Part shown: positions 47,201 to 60,900 of the stretch, in pieces
Numbering within the stretch: position 1 is the first letter of the stretch
Layout of the letters: each line of letters begins with the position of its first letter
Assembly (NCBI GenBank): GCA_905221605.1
Contig: CAJNDS010002217.1
Location: forward strand, 356,001-420,000
Origin: Symbiodinium natans
Taxonomy: Eukaryota; Sar; Dinophyceae; Suessiales; Symbiodiniaceae
Length of the DNA: 64,000 nucleotides
Direction of reading: 5' to 3'
Notes under the pieces: model-generated
Told to the model about the DNA's origin: nothing
Database searches by the model: none
What the model saw: the letters and a program-made list of their open reading frames with translations, nothing else
Made by a program: the position numbers and the translations under genes

Positions 47201-50200
47201 CTCTGACTCCATGGACCCCACTCTCAAGGATTACTACAAGTACCAAGCAGCAATCATGGAACCTTGGGACGGGCCAGCATTGGTCTGCTTCACGGACGGT
47301 GATGGCGTCGGACAGATTTTCTGTCTTGTCGGTTGAGCTGGAGCGGGTTGCCAGAGCCTTATGGGACGTGTGCCTTGTTGGCTGCAGGAGCCTCGCTCGA
47401 CAGGAACGGGCTCAGGCCGTGCCGTTATTATGACGCTTGTCTGTTTCATTAGTCCCCAGCTTCTCTGGTTTTTGATGCGCTGCGTCGACTGAGATCACGC
47501 TGCCTATTGATTGACGATACAGGTGACCAAAGACAACAAGCTGATTGTGTCTTCCGAGTGCGGTGTGCTGAAGATGCCTTCCGACACCATCGTTGCCAAG
47601 GGGCGCTTGTCACCAGGCTAGGCCGTGCAGTGGCCGGGACAAGGTTTTGAGAGGCTGTGGCCTCCTGAACAGCTTGAACCTGGCGGAACTCACTGCTTGA
47701 TTGGCTCTTGGTTGTGAGTGTGGCAGTCCATTCGGTAAATGATCTTGGAAGGCAAGATGCTGTGGGCGGACTTCAACAAACATGTCCTGACCCAGGCGTT
47801 CCGTTGCACATGTTTGCTGAGCTGTCGGTCTGAGTGTGTGTTTCTATAGCGTATGAGGAAGCAGCTCACAGTCTACACCGCAACATAGAATTGCTCATAG
47901 AAGTATGCAAGGCGGTCTAGCCTCTACTCGTAACTCGTAGAATTGATGCTGTCAGCTCCCAGGACGGTGAGCTGAAGACAAAATTTGCTTCGGTTTCGCC
48001 TTGGGGCGATTGGTTGAAGAATGAAGCAATGACCATGGAGACGCTGCTGCTTGACCGATTCCTTACCTTGCCATTGCTGCAGTATGTTGCAGACGCATGC
48101 GGATGCATGTGGGATGATCTGGGCGTGTTGTTGCTACCATTGGCTTTGGCTTTTCCTAAGGCTGAATGCGGGCTCGTCGACGCTCCCAGCAATTCCTGAT
48201 GACCTGCGCGCTCCGCTTCTGCGGGCGTTTGGCTACACGCAGGCGACACATCTCATGATGGCTAGATTGTCGTGGCTGCTTCTCGGTGTTTCGTTGTGCT
48301 GCGTTCTTGTGTCTGGATTGAGAGTCGAGCAGGAATCCTTGGAGTTGCTGCTCCTTCCCATGGGCAGGGACGCCCTGGCCGAAGATTTTTTTTTTTGTGT
48401 TTCTTCTGTCTTCGATTCCGAACTGATACAAGTTGATACAAGTTGATGTAATCTACTGTAGCTGTTTCACTTCGTGGATCGTCAGGATGGTGAGGAAGCT
48501 CTGGGGAGCATGGGCAACGACACACCTTTAGCTTGCCTCTCTGAACAAAATCGTCCCGTTTTCGACTTCTTCTACCAGCTCTTCGCACAGGCCCCGATGG
48601 TTTTGGAACGGTCCATGGGTGTACCAGCATCGCCGCATCGCTAGGGGCCTCTCGCAGTTGCTGCCTTTCTCACCGCCTTTCTGAAGAGTTGCTCTGTCCA
48701 GTCTTTTGCTCCTGGCATTTTGCGTCAGGTGACCAACCCGCCCATTGATCCCATTCGCGAGTCGGTCGTGATGTCACTAGGCATGGTACGGCGGGCTGCC
48801 GAGAGCAGTTTTGTGAATTGTGTCTACCGCTCTGGATGCAGGATGCTGGGTCGGTCCGGAAGCCAATGTATTGGGCTCACCTAGCCCTCAGCACTGCCAG
48901 CGTTTGTGGTTGGACAAGCCTTGCCTGCTTCCGGCGACGTGGTTTGGAATAGCAAGATTTTCTATGTTGGCCCATGCAGAGATGTTTGATGCGTATACCT
49001 TATACTAATTGTTTGGATCGGCGGCCTACATGCAGCAAAGAACTATTCAGTTGGCCGATTGCTTCTAACTGGCCATACTAAGCTTGAAACTCGAGGATTC
49101 CACATGTCAAACTCCTAACAAGAAATGGCGGAGAGCCTTTAGTTAAGATAAAAGCGCCTTTAGTTAGCCAAAGAGAGCGCCATGAACTAAAATTGCGCTT
49201 TTCATTTCAATGGAGAAGGACTCATTCTAATTACAATACTTGAGCACCAACATTTTTGTTACTTTGCTTATGAAAGGCTTGACTTTAGAGGACTTCTCGA
49301 TGCTGCTGGAACAACCCTTTTTGCACAGGGGTCGGGGTCCGCTGGGTCCGCAGAGGGATGTGAGAAACGCTCCTCGTGTTGTTTGCCCTGAACCGATGCA
49401 CTTGGCTCTGCAGATGACCCTCTTGAGTGAAGCCTACTATGTAGAAAACCTCGTCAGAGCCGGAAGCACTCCTCCAGGCCATAGGGTCAGCCCAGTGCAA
49501 ACTCGAGCAATTCAGGAAGCCTGTTACCAACCTTTTCGTGGGTTCGCCCACGACCCCTTCCAGCAGAGCAAAGGGTTGCGACTTACTCCTTGCAGGACGG
49601 CCTGGCCTGTCCCGAAGTGCGCCAAACCATTACAGCTTTTCGCTAAGGGCTCGCCTTGGAAGTTGGCGCTCCTCGCCGGGTCGTTCTAAGCCCTCGGTGG
49701 CGGAAAACGTGTTTGACGAGAGGCTCTGGAAAGCTGAAGCGGAAGGTGAGTTCCACCTTGACAGCCGAAGCCCAGTCGTTTCTGAAAGCTTCGCAGGGTT
49801 GCCATGGAAGCCTCCTAAAGCGGACCTCGTGCTTCAGAATGTAGACGCCGATCTGCTTTGTGACTAGTGCATGAAGCAGTGCAGTGTGTACCGATTTCTT
49901 GCTTTTACAGTCTGCCCTGGTCATTTCGTTTACGCTTATGAGATCGACGTGATGCTGATAGAACGGATTTCAAAGCAGAATTTCTCAAAAACAAGCACAG
50001 CTTGACTGTCAATATGGCTTATCATTGCATGTGATTGCCGTGGCCCGTGGCCAAAGTTGCTGAATTATTGCAGAACTGAGCACAGGCGCAGCTTTATTGT
50101 GTACATGAGAATTGTGATAAGGCCTCAGTAGAGGATGTCTGTGAGCCGAAATGAGTCGACGAACCTTCGGGACATGTTTTGTCGAGAGCTCCCGGATGCC

Positions 50201-52931
50201 CATTGTCAGCAGCCCTTGCGTTTGCCACAGCCAAGGCCGAAATGGCTGCCTTAGCTCGCACTACGGACATCAAGGGCTGGACTATCAAAACTTGCGACGT
50301 GACGTTCCCTGTCACAGAAGGTGCGGTCGTGACCAATTAAGAGCAGTTTCGTATTGAGTCATTTAGCCTTGAGCCGATACGACACATTCAAAGTTTCCAA
50401 GTCGTTAATAGTTCAACACACGTTAACAGTTAACACATGTCAGCACCGAGAGTTTGCAGGACATTTTGCGTATGCCACTGTATGCAGTGAAGTATGTGGC
50501 AGGTGCCACCGGCATGGAGCGCCACCTTGCCCGTGTGTGCAAAGAGGCAACTACAGCTGCCAAGAGCTTCAACCGCAGTGTTAGGTGCTAAATGATGTTA
50601 AATGCAAGGGCCAGGCTCATGTCATAGTTTGACATCTAGTCTTGCCGATTCCTGGGCGTCAAATGGGACAACTATGACAACTGTAATCCGTTGCTGCGAG
50701 GCATATTTCTGGTGTGAATGACTCCTTCTGTTTTGAGCATGCCGGTTTTGCCTACTTTCAAATTCTCCTGATCTTCTGAGGAACGGCTTTCAAATTATCG
50801 TTCTCTCCGACAGGCCGGTTGACGGCGACGGTTTCCGAAATTCCATGCAGCAGTTGTCGATGCACGCTGGCACGACAGGTCTGTGTCTGAACAGCACGCT
50901 CCGATGCCTTCGCTCCTCATCAGTGGAGCTGTTCATCAGGCGCTTGTTTCTGAGAAGCTCCGCACCAAGGCAGGTTGCAGCACTCTGCACAGCAGGATGT
51001 GTTTTTTTCTGAACCCAAGCACGATACAAGTGCGAGAAGCCATTGGGGCCAAGAGTGGGCTGAAGGGCCTGAGCTGGGAGGTTGCACTGGTGCTGGAGAG
51101 TGGAGAGCCCTTCGAAGTGGCACATCATGTAGCCCAGATGCAACATGAAGACACTGCCCAGTGCCGACTCTTTCCGCTTCTTTCTTACCATGCCCATCGG
51201 ATGTGTCGTGCTGTCTTAGGCGCTCTTGCTCACCTTCGGTTGTGATGCCATCTTCCCTTACATGGCATATGAAGCCATTCAAGTTCTGGGAAACGAGGGC
51301 AAGCTCCTGCGCTTATGTAAAGGCATGCGGCAGTGCACAGCTTCCTGTTGCTGTAGGCCTGCTATGAGCTTATGTTGGACGCTACCAGATTCTAAGGTTC
51401 GGAGCCGACTGGTCAAAGGAAGACAAGTTCGCGAAGTACCAGAAGGCTGTGGGAAAGGGCCTGCTGCACTTTGGCTGCACCCCCTTGCTTGGTCCAGCCT
51501 AGCCGAAACAAATACAGCAAGAAGCTCAGTCAACACCAAGCAGCCACGAGATAAGTTTAGTCTATGGGTTCCAGGGTTCCGGGAAAGCCCGCAACCAGTG
51601 CAATTTTTAGAAATATGGGGGATCCTCTCAGGAAAATCATGGCCAAGATGGGCATCTCGACGCTGCGCAGCTACAAGGGTGCTCAGATCGCAGATGCCAT
51701 TGGTCTGGGCAAGGAGAGATGTGCCCCAACATCTGAAAGCTGAAGCCGCATGCATTGCTGCATGTGTTTCAAGGGTGTCGTGGCTGCGTCACCCTGCCAG
51801 GAAGTGGCAGAGATGTGCTTCACTGGCATTGCAAGTCAGCTTGGTGGCCTCGGCTTTGAGCAGATTGCTCTGCGGTCGCTCACGGTTCATGATCGTGGCT
51901 TCTCTCCCGACGGCAATTACACCGTGACTTGCCCTGCTCACTTCAGAGCATTCTTTTGTTCTTTGGCTCCTTTTTGTGTTGCCGGTTGTGTGCAGCAGAT
52001 CCACTTCCGGGGTGACTCAGGTGAAGAGCTTGTTCTCCAGCTTGCCCAACGAAGGCAAATACCACTACCGTCAAGGAGCTTGTTCTTAGGGGGGCCATTT
52101 GTTCTTGCCTCCTGTTTGCCTCTTTGTCTCTACTGTGCATCTGCCACGAGACCAGGAGCCGATGCCGAGAAGCACCTCAACGATCCGATGGTGATTGCCA
52201 AGCTTCAGGAGGTTCAGCACATCGCATCATGTTGTATGTGTCCATGTTTGAGAGATACAAAAATGGCTGCCAGGCTGCCAGAACAAACTCTCGCGCAGCT
52301 TATGCGTCCTTTGCGACTCTTCACAACAATCTGGTCCCGCACTTGGTTTCTGGACAGACACCGATGCCTTCTTGGATTCGTGCTCGGCAAGTCAAGGGCT
52401 GCCCTTGTGCAGGTCAAAGCTTCGTCGATCCGTGGCCAGCTTGACTTCAAGCCACCAAGGTAGGGCTTTTGCAACCAGCATATATATATATATGTGTATA
52501 TATATATAGTACAGTGTATACATATATAGATACACTTTGCATCAGATTGCATATACTCTGTGTACAGCGTAGACATGTCTCTGACTGATCTAGCTCAGAA
52601 GACACTACGGCCCCAAGGGCGAGCAGACCCAAATACAACATAGCAGCACATAGCACAACTGCTCAGCGTCGACACACAGACCTCATGTCAACATAACCAC
52701 GACGGCTGTGCAACGAAAGTCTGTGCCATCGCTTCGAAACAGTCCGTGTGCAGAGGGACGGCAGCGGAAAGCGTGTTGTGACTGTTGTGAGGCAGTACGG
52801 CCGAGCACCACTTCCTCTAGAAGCTGTAGAGCCAGCAAGCGAGATTGTGAAGCGGTTCCGCACAGGTTGGGGGAGCGTGTGATGCCAGCGAGAAAGAGAG
52901 AGAGAGAGAGAGAGTGTGTGTGTGTGTGTCT

Positions 52932-52970
<39 letters not shown>

Positions 52971-55900
52971 TGAGTGTCCGTCTGTCTGCCTGTCTGTCGG
53001 TGTGTTCTGTTGAAACCTTTGAATACCGGACTCGTATTAAAGCCGTGCGCATAGCAGACAAGCAGGTGCCATGTCCTACGGCTCGATCTCCATGGAGGAA
53101 GGGCGTGTGTCAAGCCTCATGCTTTTGCTGCGTCATTGCTTCCGGCATTTCTGTGATACCTGGACATGGAGAGGCCCACAGCACGCTTGCGATCGCAATG
53201 AATCGGCTCGGTGGATTCTCCAACACTGGCGAGGGAGGTGAAGATCCGTTGAGGCTGAGGGTTGAGAAAAGCTCCCATCAGGCTTGCTGATGCTTTCATG
53301 CGTAGCAGGTAGCAGGTTGCGGTGGGGTGGCTCAGTGTTTCCAGGGTCCATTCGGTCTGCACTGCTGAAGGTATGAGCCGCTACCCAATGGAGATTCCTT
53401 GAAGTCAGCCATCAAACAGGTGGCATCGGGCCGCTTCGGTGTGACGATGGAGTACCTGGCCAATGCTCAAGAGCTGCAGATCAAGATGGCTCAGGGAGCA
53501 AAGCCAGGTGAAGGTGGAGAGCTTCCAGGAAAGAAGGTGCATGGAGGCATTGCCAAGACGCGCAACTCCACCCCTGGGGTTGGCCTTATCTCGCCTCCAC
53601 CCCATCACGACATCTACTCCATCGAGGACCTTGCTCAGCTCATCTTCGACCTCAAGAACTCAAACCCGGATGCAGGTGTCAGTGTCAAGTTGGTGAGTGA
53701 GATCGGAGTCGGCGTTGTGGCCACTGGCGTGGCGAAGTGCAAGGCCATTTGCTAGCACAGCATCCGCAGCATGTACCCCAGTCCCGTGCCAAAGATTCTG
53801 TAGATGCTGTAGATTGTTGCTATTAGCATAGCACTATGTGGCTAGCCTGACGAGCTGCACGTCTCCATGAGAATGGGACAGTTGTTGGCAGCTGCGGGTG
53901 GGCAAGCATGCAACTGAACAAGGGAATGTTAACACTGAGGAATCGCCGAGGGGCTCAGCCACGAGCATTTCTCGTCCACATGTAGCTGCTTCATAAAGCA
54001 AATGAACCACGAAGGACCAACCAGGACTGAGGCAACTTCACAGCTTGCAGTGTTGAATGTGCGCCTTTTTTGTCAAGCTGATTGCAAATAAACTCTGATC
54101 TCAGACGGTTCGCACATTTCTTGGAATGTTTCTGTAGCAACGTGAAGGCAGACCACATCCTGATCAGTGGATGTGATGGTGGCACTGGTGCATCCAAGTG
54201 GACAGGCATCAAGCACGCAGGCGCTCCTTGGGAAATCGGCTTGGCCGAGACTCACCAGACCTTGGTGCTGAACGGCCTTCGTGGTCGCGTGACTCTGGAG
54301 ACTGATGGACAGCTCCGCACTGGTCGTGATGTGGTCATCGCTGCACTGTTGGGAGCCGAGCGCTTCGGCTTTGCCACGGCACCGCTCATTGCTATGGGTT
54401 GTATCATGATGCGCAAGTGCCACCTCAACACATGCCCGGTCGGAATCGCAACGCAAGATCCTGTTTTGCGGAAGAAGTTCGAGGGACTGCCAGAGCACGT
54501 GGTGAACTACCTCATGCTCGTTGCTGAGGAGGCATATGGAGGGTGCCATAGTGAACCTGAAGCAAGCAAGGAAGATCATTAGCGACCTGCTACGTGCTCC
54601 ACACTAAGGATTCTAGATGTACAGGAAACACGGTCAGTCAATGTGTCAGGTGCGAGTGCTGATGGCAAAGATGGGGTTCCGGAACATGGACGAGCTTATT
54701 GGCCATGCTGAGGCCAGTACAGCATGGCACAACCCACTTGATGATGGTGCACGTTTGGTAAGAACCATAGCATGCGGTTCGAGGTATTGCGCACGGATCC
54801 CGCAGTCCGCACTGGGCCTCTGTTGCTGGACCCGATCCTGGCGGCGGCACACCAGCTGCCTGATGCCGGCAAAATGGGCATCTTGCTTTGTAGAATGAGT
54901 AGAACGAGAGACTTGACATGCTGGCAGTTTGCTTGCCGTGGTTTGCTTGCCGTGGATGCATGCCATGCGCTACCGCAAGGCAACATCGAGAATCGCAAGC
55001 TCTATGGCCAGGAGCACTTCATGGTTCTGCAGAGGATGATCGACCGCACATTAGTGGAGGCCGGAAGATTGCAACTTGTCAACCTGTTCTGCAAATCTGG
55101 GTCCTACTGTCTAAAAATCTGTGGTTGACAGGACTGCAAGATGACTTTCCGCTACGGCGAGCGTTCCTATGTTCAGTACCATCATCTGAACAATGCTGAC
55201 CGGACTTGCGGAACCTTGTTGTCTCATGAGCCCCTTGGCAAGCTGCGACAAACTGTGTGCTGCCACTTCTTGGAAAACCTTGTGGTGAGTGTGGGCAGGC
55301 ATGTCTTTCCATCTCGAGGGTTGTGTCTGAGGATCTTCAAGCGCTGGGGTAGCAGCCTTCCTCCTGGGACGTGCCACATGAAGCTTGCATGAAGTCTTGC
55401 ATGCGTCAGCATGAGGGCGACTTGTGGAGCAGTGTATGCAGTGTGTATGCAGCTGTTGTTACATGCTGTCACCGTCTGAGGAAGCTATTTGGCACTTCGG
55501 GACAGTCCTTTGGGGCCTTCTCGGTGAAGGGCGTGCTGCTCGAGTTGGAGGGTGACTCTCAGGCCTGGCCGAGTGTGGTCGACGCAAATGGGCGTTTGTG
55601 GTGTTGCTGTACGGCTGATTGGCAGTGCTGATGTGTGTTGATGTTGATGCGTGCAGGACTACTTCGGCAAGGGCTTGAGCGGTGGTGCCCTTGTTGTGTA
55701 CCCGCCAAAGAAGGCCGCTGCAGACAAACATCAAGAGTGTTGCAAGGATGTGATGTATGTATGGGAATTAAATGAAATCACCACGCTCTTGCTGCTGACA
55801 AGGCTGTGGAGGAAGGCTTCGATGCCGCAAAGAACATCATCATTGGAAACACAGCCCCTCTTCTGAGATTGATGGCTTCAATGCTCTCGCGGAGCTCAAG

Positions 55901-57867
55901 AGAAGGTAGCAGAGACTGATGCCAATGCTATACATTGCTTCTGAGCGCTTGCTTTCGTTTGCTCAGGCGCTGTACGGAGCAACGTCGGGCGTTTGTTTCG
56001 TGAATGGCATCGCTGCGGAGCGATTTGCAGCGCCACAGCTGACATTCGGGTCATAGGCTCCCACACATTCGTCACTCATCATGCAGTTGCCCTTAAGATC
56101 ATCGCACTTGTCATCTAGTGTGATCCAGTTACGTCAGCACGTTTGGTGCGAGTCATATGATGGTGCTACTGCATGCCGAGGCCAAGGTAGTTCGTGTGCA
56201 GATGATAGTGGGTGATAGTTTTCATGGAGAACTCACTCCTCCTCCTCCTCCTGGGGTTGATTTATGTCAAGGTGCGCAATTCGGGTGCCTGGGCCGTTGT
56301 GGAGGGAGCTGGCGACCATTGTTGCGAGTACATGACAGGCGCATTGCATCAGACATAGTGGGGGGACCGCACGACATGGAGAACTACAGTGACCTACATG
56401 TGCGATACAGCTAGCAGGCGGGCGTGTCCTTGTTCTTGGACAAGTCGGAGACAATTTTGGTGCAGGCGAGGGCTGTCACGGCTGCCACGGCCCAATAGCC
56501 TGTGCCGGCTCCGGCCCCCCTGAGGAATGAGTGGTGGGATCACATGGATCTGGGATCCTTCCAAGACCTTCGAGAACCGCTCGGTGCCAGCGGACAGTCG
56601 GACTTGCAGCCTCATCTGTTGTGTTGGTTTGAAAAAAGTACCTTCTCCTAAGCCCATACAATGCAGTCATCCCACAAACATATCAATGGCTTTCGTAAAC
56701 AAAGTTCCACCCGTAGAGCCGTATGGATGCTGGATTGGTCCAAGGCCTTTGCCTCTGCTGCTTTTTGGGCCATTTCTTCGCTCTACAATTATGGGTGTCC
56801 CAGAGCATACCATTCGAGTAATCATGGCCTGTATTAGTATTAACCCTACCTTGGTGGTCCGTGACTCAGGATTGGAACTCGATATTCGCACTCACACCAA
56901 AGCGCTCCGAAAAGGTGGTCCTCTCTCTGCTCATTTGTTCTCTTTTGCCCTGACTTATCTCTTTTCTACGATGTCGAATCTCCATTTTGTGCTAGATGTG
57001 TTGACTTATAGAGAGTTTTTCCTATTGATTTTTCTCTATGGGACATGAAAGATGTTGATGATACATGATAGTGTCTTCCTTTCTGGTGCCCCTGACCACC
57101 AAACTGAGGGTAAACAGAAGAGGCCCGCTGCTCAATGAGGATACATGCAAGCACCTTCGAGTTTCCGACAGACGTATCTTTTGCGCTTTACGGGATCCAT
57201 GCTCTCGTGCCTCCCCCCAATGCAGTTCCTCGCGGCAGAAGAGGTTACGTACCAGTTCATCTAGCAAGAAGCCCTTAAGTTCTGCTTTTGCCGCATCGAA
57301 GTCACTCCGCCCCGCTTACTGGATACTCAGCTCTTCCACCTTGGTGAAACTTCAGGTGTGCAGGTCTATCATTAATCCGTAGATAGTACCACCCTGACCT
57401 CCTCGCAACTTACCCATCTTGATTCGATCCATACATGAACTTCGAACTCAAGCCGTCTTACTGCAGGATGATTACACCTACCGAGGTGATTATTTGGCTT
57501 CCGCTTATCACTCCAGCAGAGTGATCTCACCCTCGCGGCCTAATCCCAGAATCGGCCTAATTTTTAACGCTACGCGACCCGCCTCGGCCCGGCCCAGCGC
57601 ATCCGCGTGAGCATGGTGATTCCGCAGCGCCCAAGTCGCAAGCAATAAGGGTTGGGTTTAGGGTTTAGGGTTCCGGGTTTATGGTCTATGGTTTGGGGTT
57701 TAGGGTTGAGGGTTGGTTTAGGATTGAGGGCTTAGGGCTCAAGGTTCACGCTTTGGGGTTTAGGGTTTTTTTGGGGTTTAGGGTTCAAGAGACGGTTCGG
57801 CTTGGATTGATCGTAGGGTTGAGCCAGGCCCCTCAGGGGGGGGGGGGGGGGGGAGGGGGGGGGGGGT

Positions 57868-57905
<38 letters not shown>

Positions 57906-60900
57906 GGGGGCTTTGTTGAAGGTTTGAGGGTTGAGTGCTTCGGGCTTGAGGTTTAAGGTTTAGGTTCCAGCTTGGACTCTTCGGCTCGTGTAATGCATGT
58001 TGGGCCGTGCTCACACCAGTTGAGCCCGCTCACCATATTTTTCTGGGCGGGGGGGATCGGGAAGGGGAGGGGGGGTGGGAGGGGCGGGGGAGGGGGGGGG
58101 TCCTGCTGGGAGGGCTTCAACTGCCTCTGGTCCTGGCGAACCGTCCGCTTGCGGACCCCGGTTTCCTTGGGGGGGGTACCCATTAGAGGCAAAAAAAGGG
58201 GTCCGAAAAATGAAGGTGGGGGGGAGGATTTGGAGGGGGGTGCCTGTTCTGACAACCTATACACCTCCGGCCCGAGGCCTCGGATTTCTTGGACGAATCG
58301 ACACCCGAAGAAAGCCAATGTGGATGTAGGATCCCTACCATGCAGATATCCTAGAGGCTCATTCTAGTTTCACACCAGTTGGTATGAGCAGCACCTTGAT
58401 TTATAGATTAATCCCTGCCTGCCCAGGATATAGATAATTGGAAGAACCTAGTTTACGCAAGCCTCCTGACTTCCATTCGGCGTGACGTGCTTACAATAAC
58501 AGGTTAGTATTCCTGTGGTCTGTGGAAAGATGAGAATCGGTCGTTGCTGACGGTTGCTAATGCGCATTTTTCCGCTGTGAGAAAAGCGACACAACAACGC
58601 AATGCAGAAGAGGAAGCCCTGCTCGGCACTCTTTTTGTTGCGGTAGCTGTAGCTTTCCAGGACCTGGAAGTCGGGCGCCTTGCCGCCGATGCACCCCCCG
58701 CGGAGTACCAGCATGAAGAGAAGGCCAGTGCAAACAGTTGGCCTGAATTCAAAGAGTTGAGCCACACCGACCTCCCCTTTATCAAATTTGCTTCAACTCC
58801 CTCACCACCGAAAGCCAGCGAAGGACTTGAAGTCGCTCTTGAATGCCCACAAGAGCTGGACCAACAGCCATCAATCTGCATGAAGTGGTTTTTACAGCAC
58901 GTGTGACCTTTTTGTTATGCATTCTTTCGGTCTTCCGGGGAGGGGTGCGCCCTATCGGTTGACCCACGAGCGCATGCCCGGTGTGAAATCGCAGAGCCAG
59001 GAACCGTGTCGAACTCTGTCGCGAAGTCAGGGAGCGGAGCCCAGGCAAACCCAGGCGAACCCACAAGACCTTGCATTGTCCGATGGCTGGAGCATCCTTG
59101 CGGGATTGACGGCTATGTTGTCAAAAGCCCTAACGTCTTGCTGTGCACGTGAAGCATCGTAACGAAGTCTCATTTTTCAAAGCCATGACGGTCCATGGCA
59201 TGTCCATGCCGGCCGCTGACGATGAGTCAGATGGACAAAGACTCGCATTTGCTGCTATTGATCTGCAAGTGGAGCAGCAGCGCCGGTTTATGCCATGAAC
59301 ATGGGCTAATTAGGGGTTTCCGAAGTCAGGGGTACCTTATTTGGGTCCTGATTATAAGGGAATCCTACTACTTGGGGGTCTACATTGGAGCCCCCTTTTT
59401 TTTTCGTAAACCCTCGCTTTGTGCTGGAGGAAGGTTCGTGACTCTGCTTGTGACCGCCCTATCTCGGTAGCGCCAGGCAGAAGCGCTGAACAATCCCTCA
59501 CGAGATTCGAGTGGCCCATGTGGCCCATGTGGCTTTTGTCACCTTTAGCCAAGGCAAGCGAGCCGACGAAATTCTCAAGCGCTGGCCTGCATGCATGTCT
59601 GAGTTTGTGCGGGTGTTCCCCAAGGACTTGCCAGGGGCAGGTTTGCCAGGTTTGCCAGGTTTGGCAGAGCACAGCATCTTCACCACTTTCCTTTCAGGAC
59701 TTCAAGGCAGCTGTCAAGGCGGCCATCGACCGTGGCGAGCACACTCCCATAGGCGCCTGCTGCTGTTGCACACCTCTGCACACCTTGAGATCGAGTTTGG
59801 TTCTGGCCAACGGCAGCAACGCTGGCAACGAGGCTCTATGCGCGAGTTCCTGCCGGCACAAGAAGTCCTCAATGACCATTCCAACAAGCAGCGCATTCGC
59901 AAGCAGCCCAAGGCCAGAAGCGTTTGTTTTTTGAGGGGTCTCCGCGAGAGCTTCATCAGTATAACATATCCGTAAACTTCGTTTCTGTTGTCCAGGCTCG
60001 GAAGAGTTCCTTCCAGGAGGAGGACGCCCCTGGAGCCAGCATCTTGAATGCACAGGATATTGGCACGGGCGGTGAGCATGCAGAGTCTACAGGCCTCTTG
60101 CATGATTAGAATCTATGTACCATGTCAAGGCATGGACATTGAAGACGTCGCTCTGTTCCAGAAGACGACGAAGGGAAGCCGCCCAAAGAAGACCCTCCTC
60201 AAGATTTGGCATGCTTCCACAAATCAGCCAACGACATCACCTGAAGCCTCTGAAGTTTCTCTAAAGTCGGCAGACTCAGAGTGCTCGAAAGGATCGAGGA
60301 CGCCAAGCTGGTGGCCTCTTCCAACCGAGGCAGCGGGGTGAAGTGCCAGAGTTCTTGGATGGGTAAGCCTTGCCATGCCATGCCCTTCCCTTCAGACACA
60401 TTTCTCTCTTGTCTTATTCTTCTGATTCTTGAGGCTTCTTGGAGGTGGACCGTGGTGACCTTCCGAAGCGAGGATCTGCAAGCACTTCCATCAAAGATAA
60501 GAAGCGGTTGCACGACTTGCGATCGTGGTCAAACTTCGAATCTCCAGACCCCGGCCCCCAACTAGTTGGGGTTTGGCATGTCTCACGCACGGCAGCATGA
60601 ATGTAGCTGGTTGGAGGAGTGGAGGAGCGCGTTGCTGACTTCAAGGAAATCCTGGCGAAGAAGGACGAGGTGGCGTTTGCTTGAGACTTGCTTTTTTCTG
60701 GATGCATCTGGATGCTCGTGGATGGATTTGGTAGGTGGAGGTCCAGACCCAGGCCTCCCGGTGTATGGACTGTGGCACGCCCTTCTGCCATCAGTCCGTA
60801 ACGGATAAGTCCGGATGCCCACTTGGCAATCTTATCCCTGCAGCTTGGCCCAACCGCTCTGACAAAATGGTGCCAGTGGACTCGGTTATGCAGTTATGCG

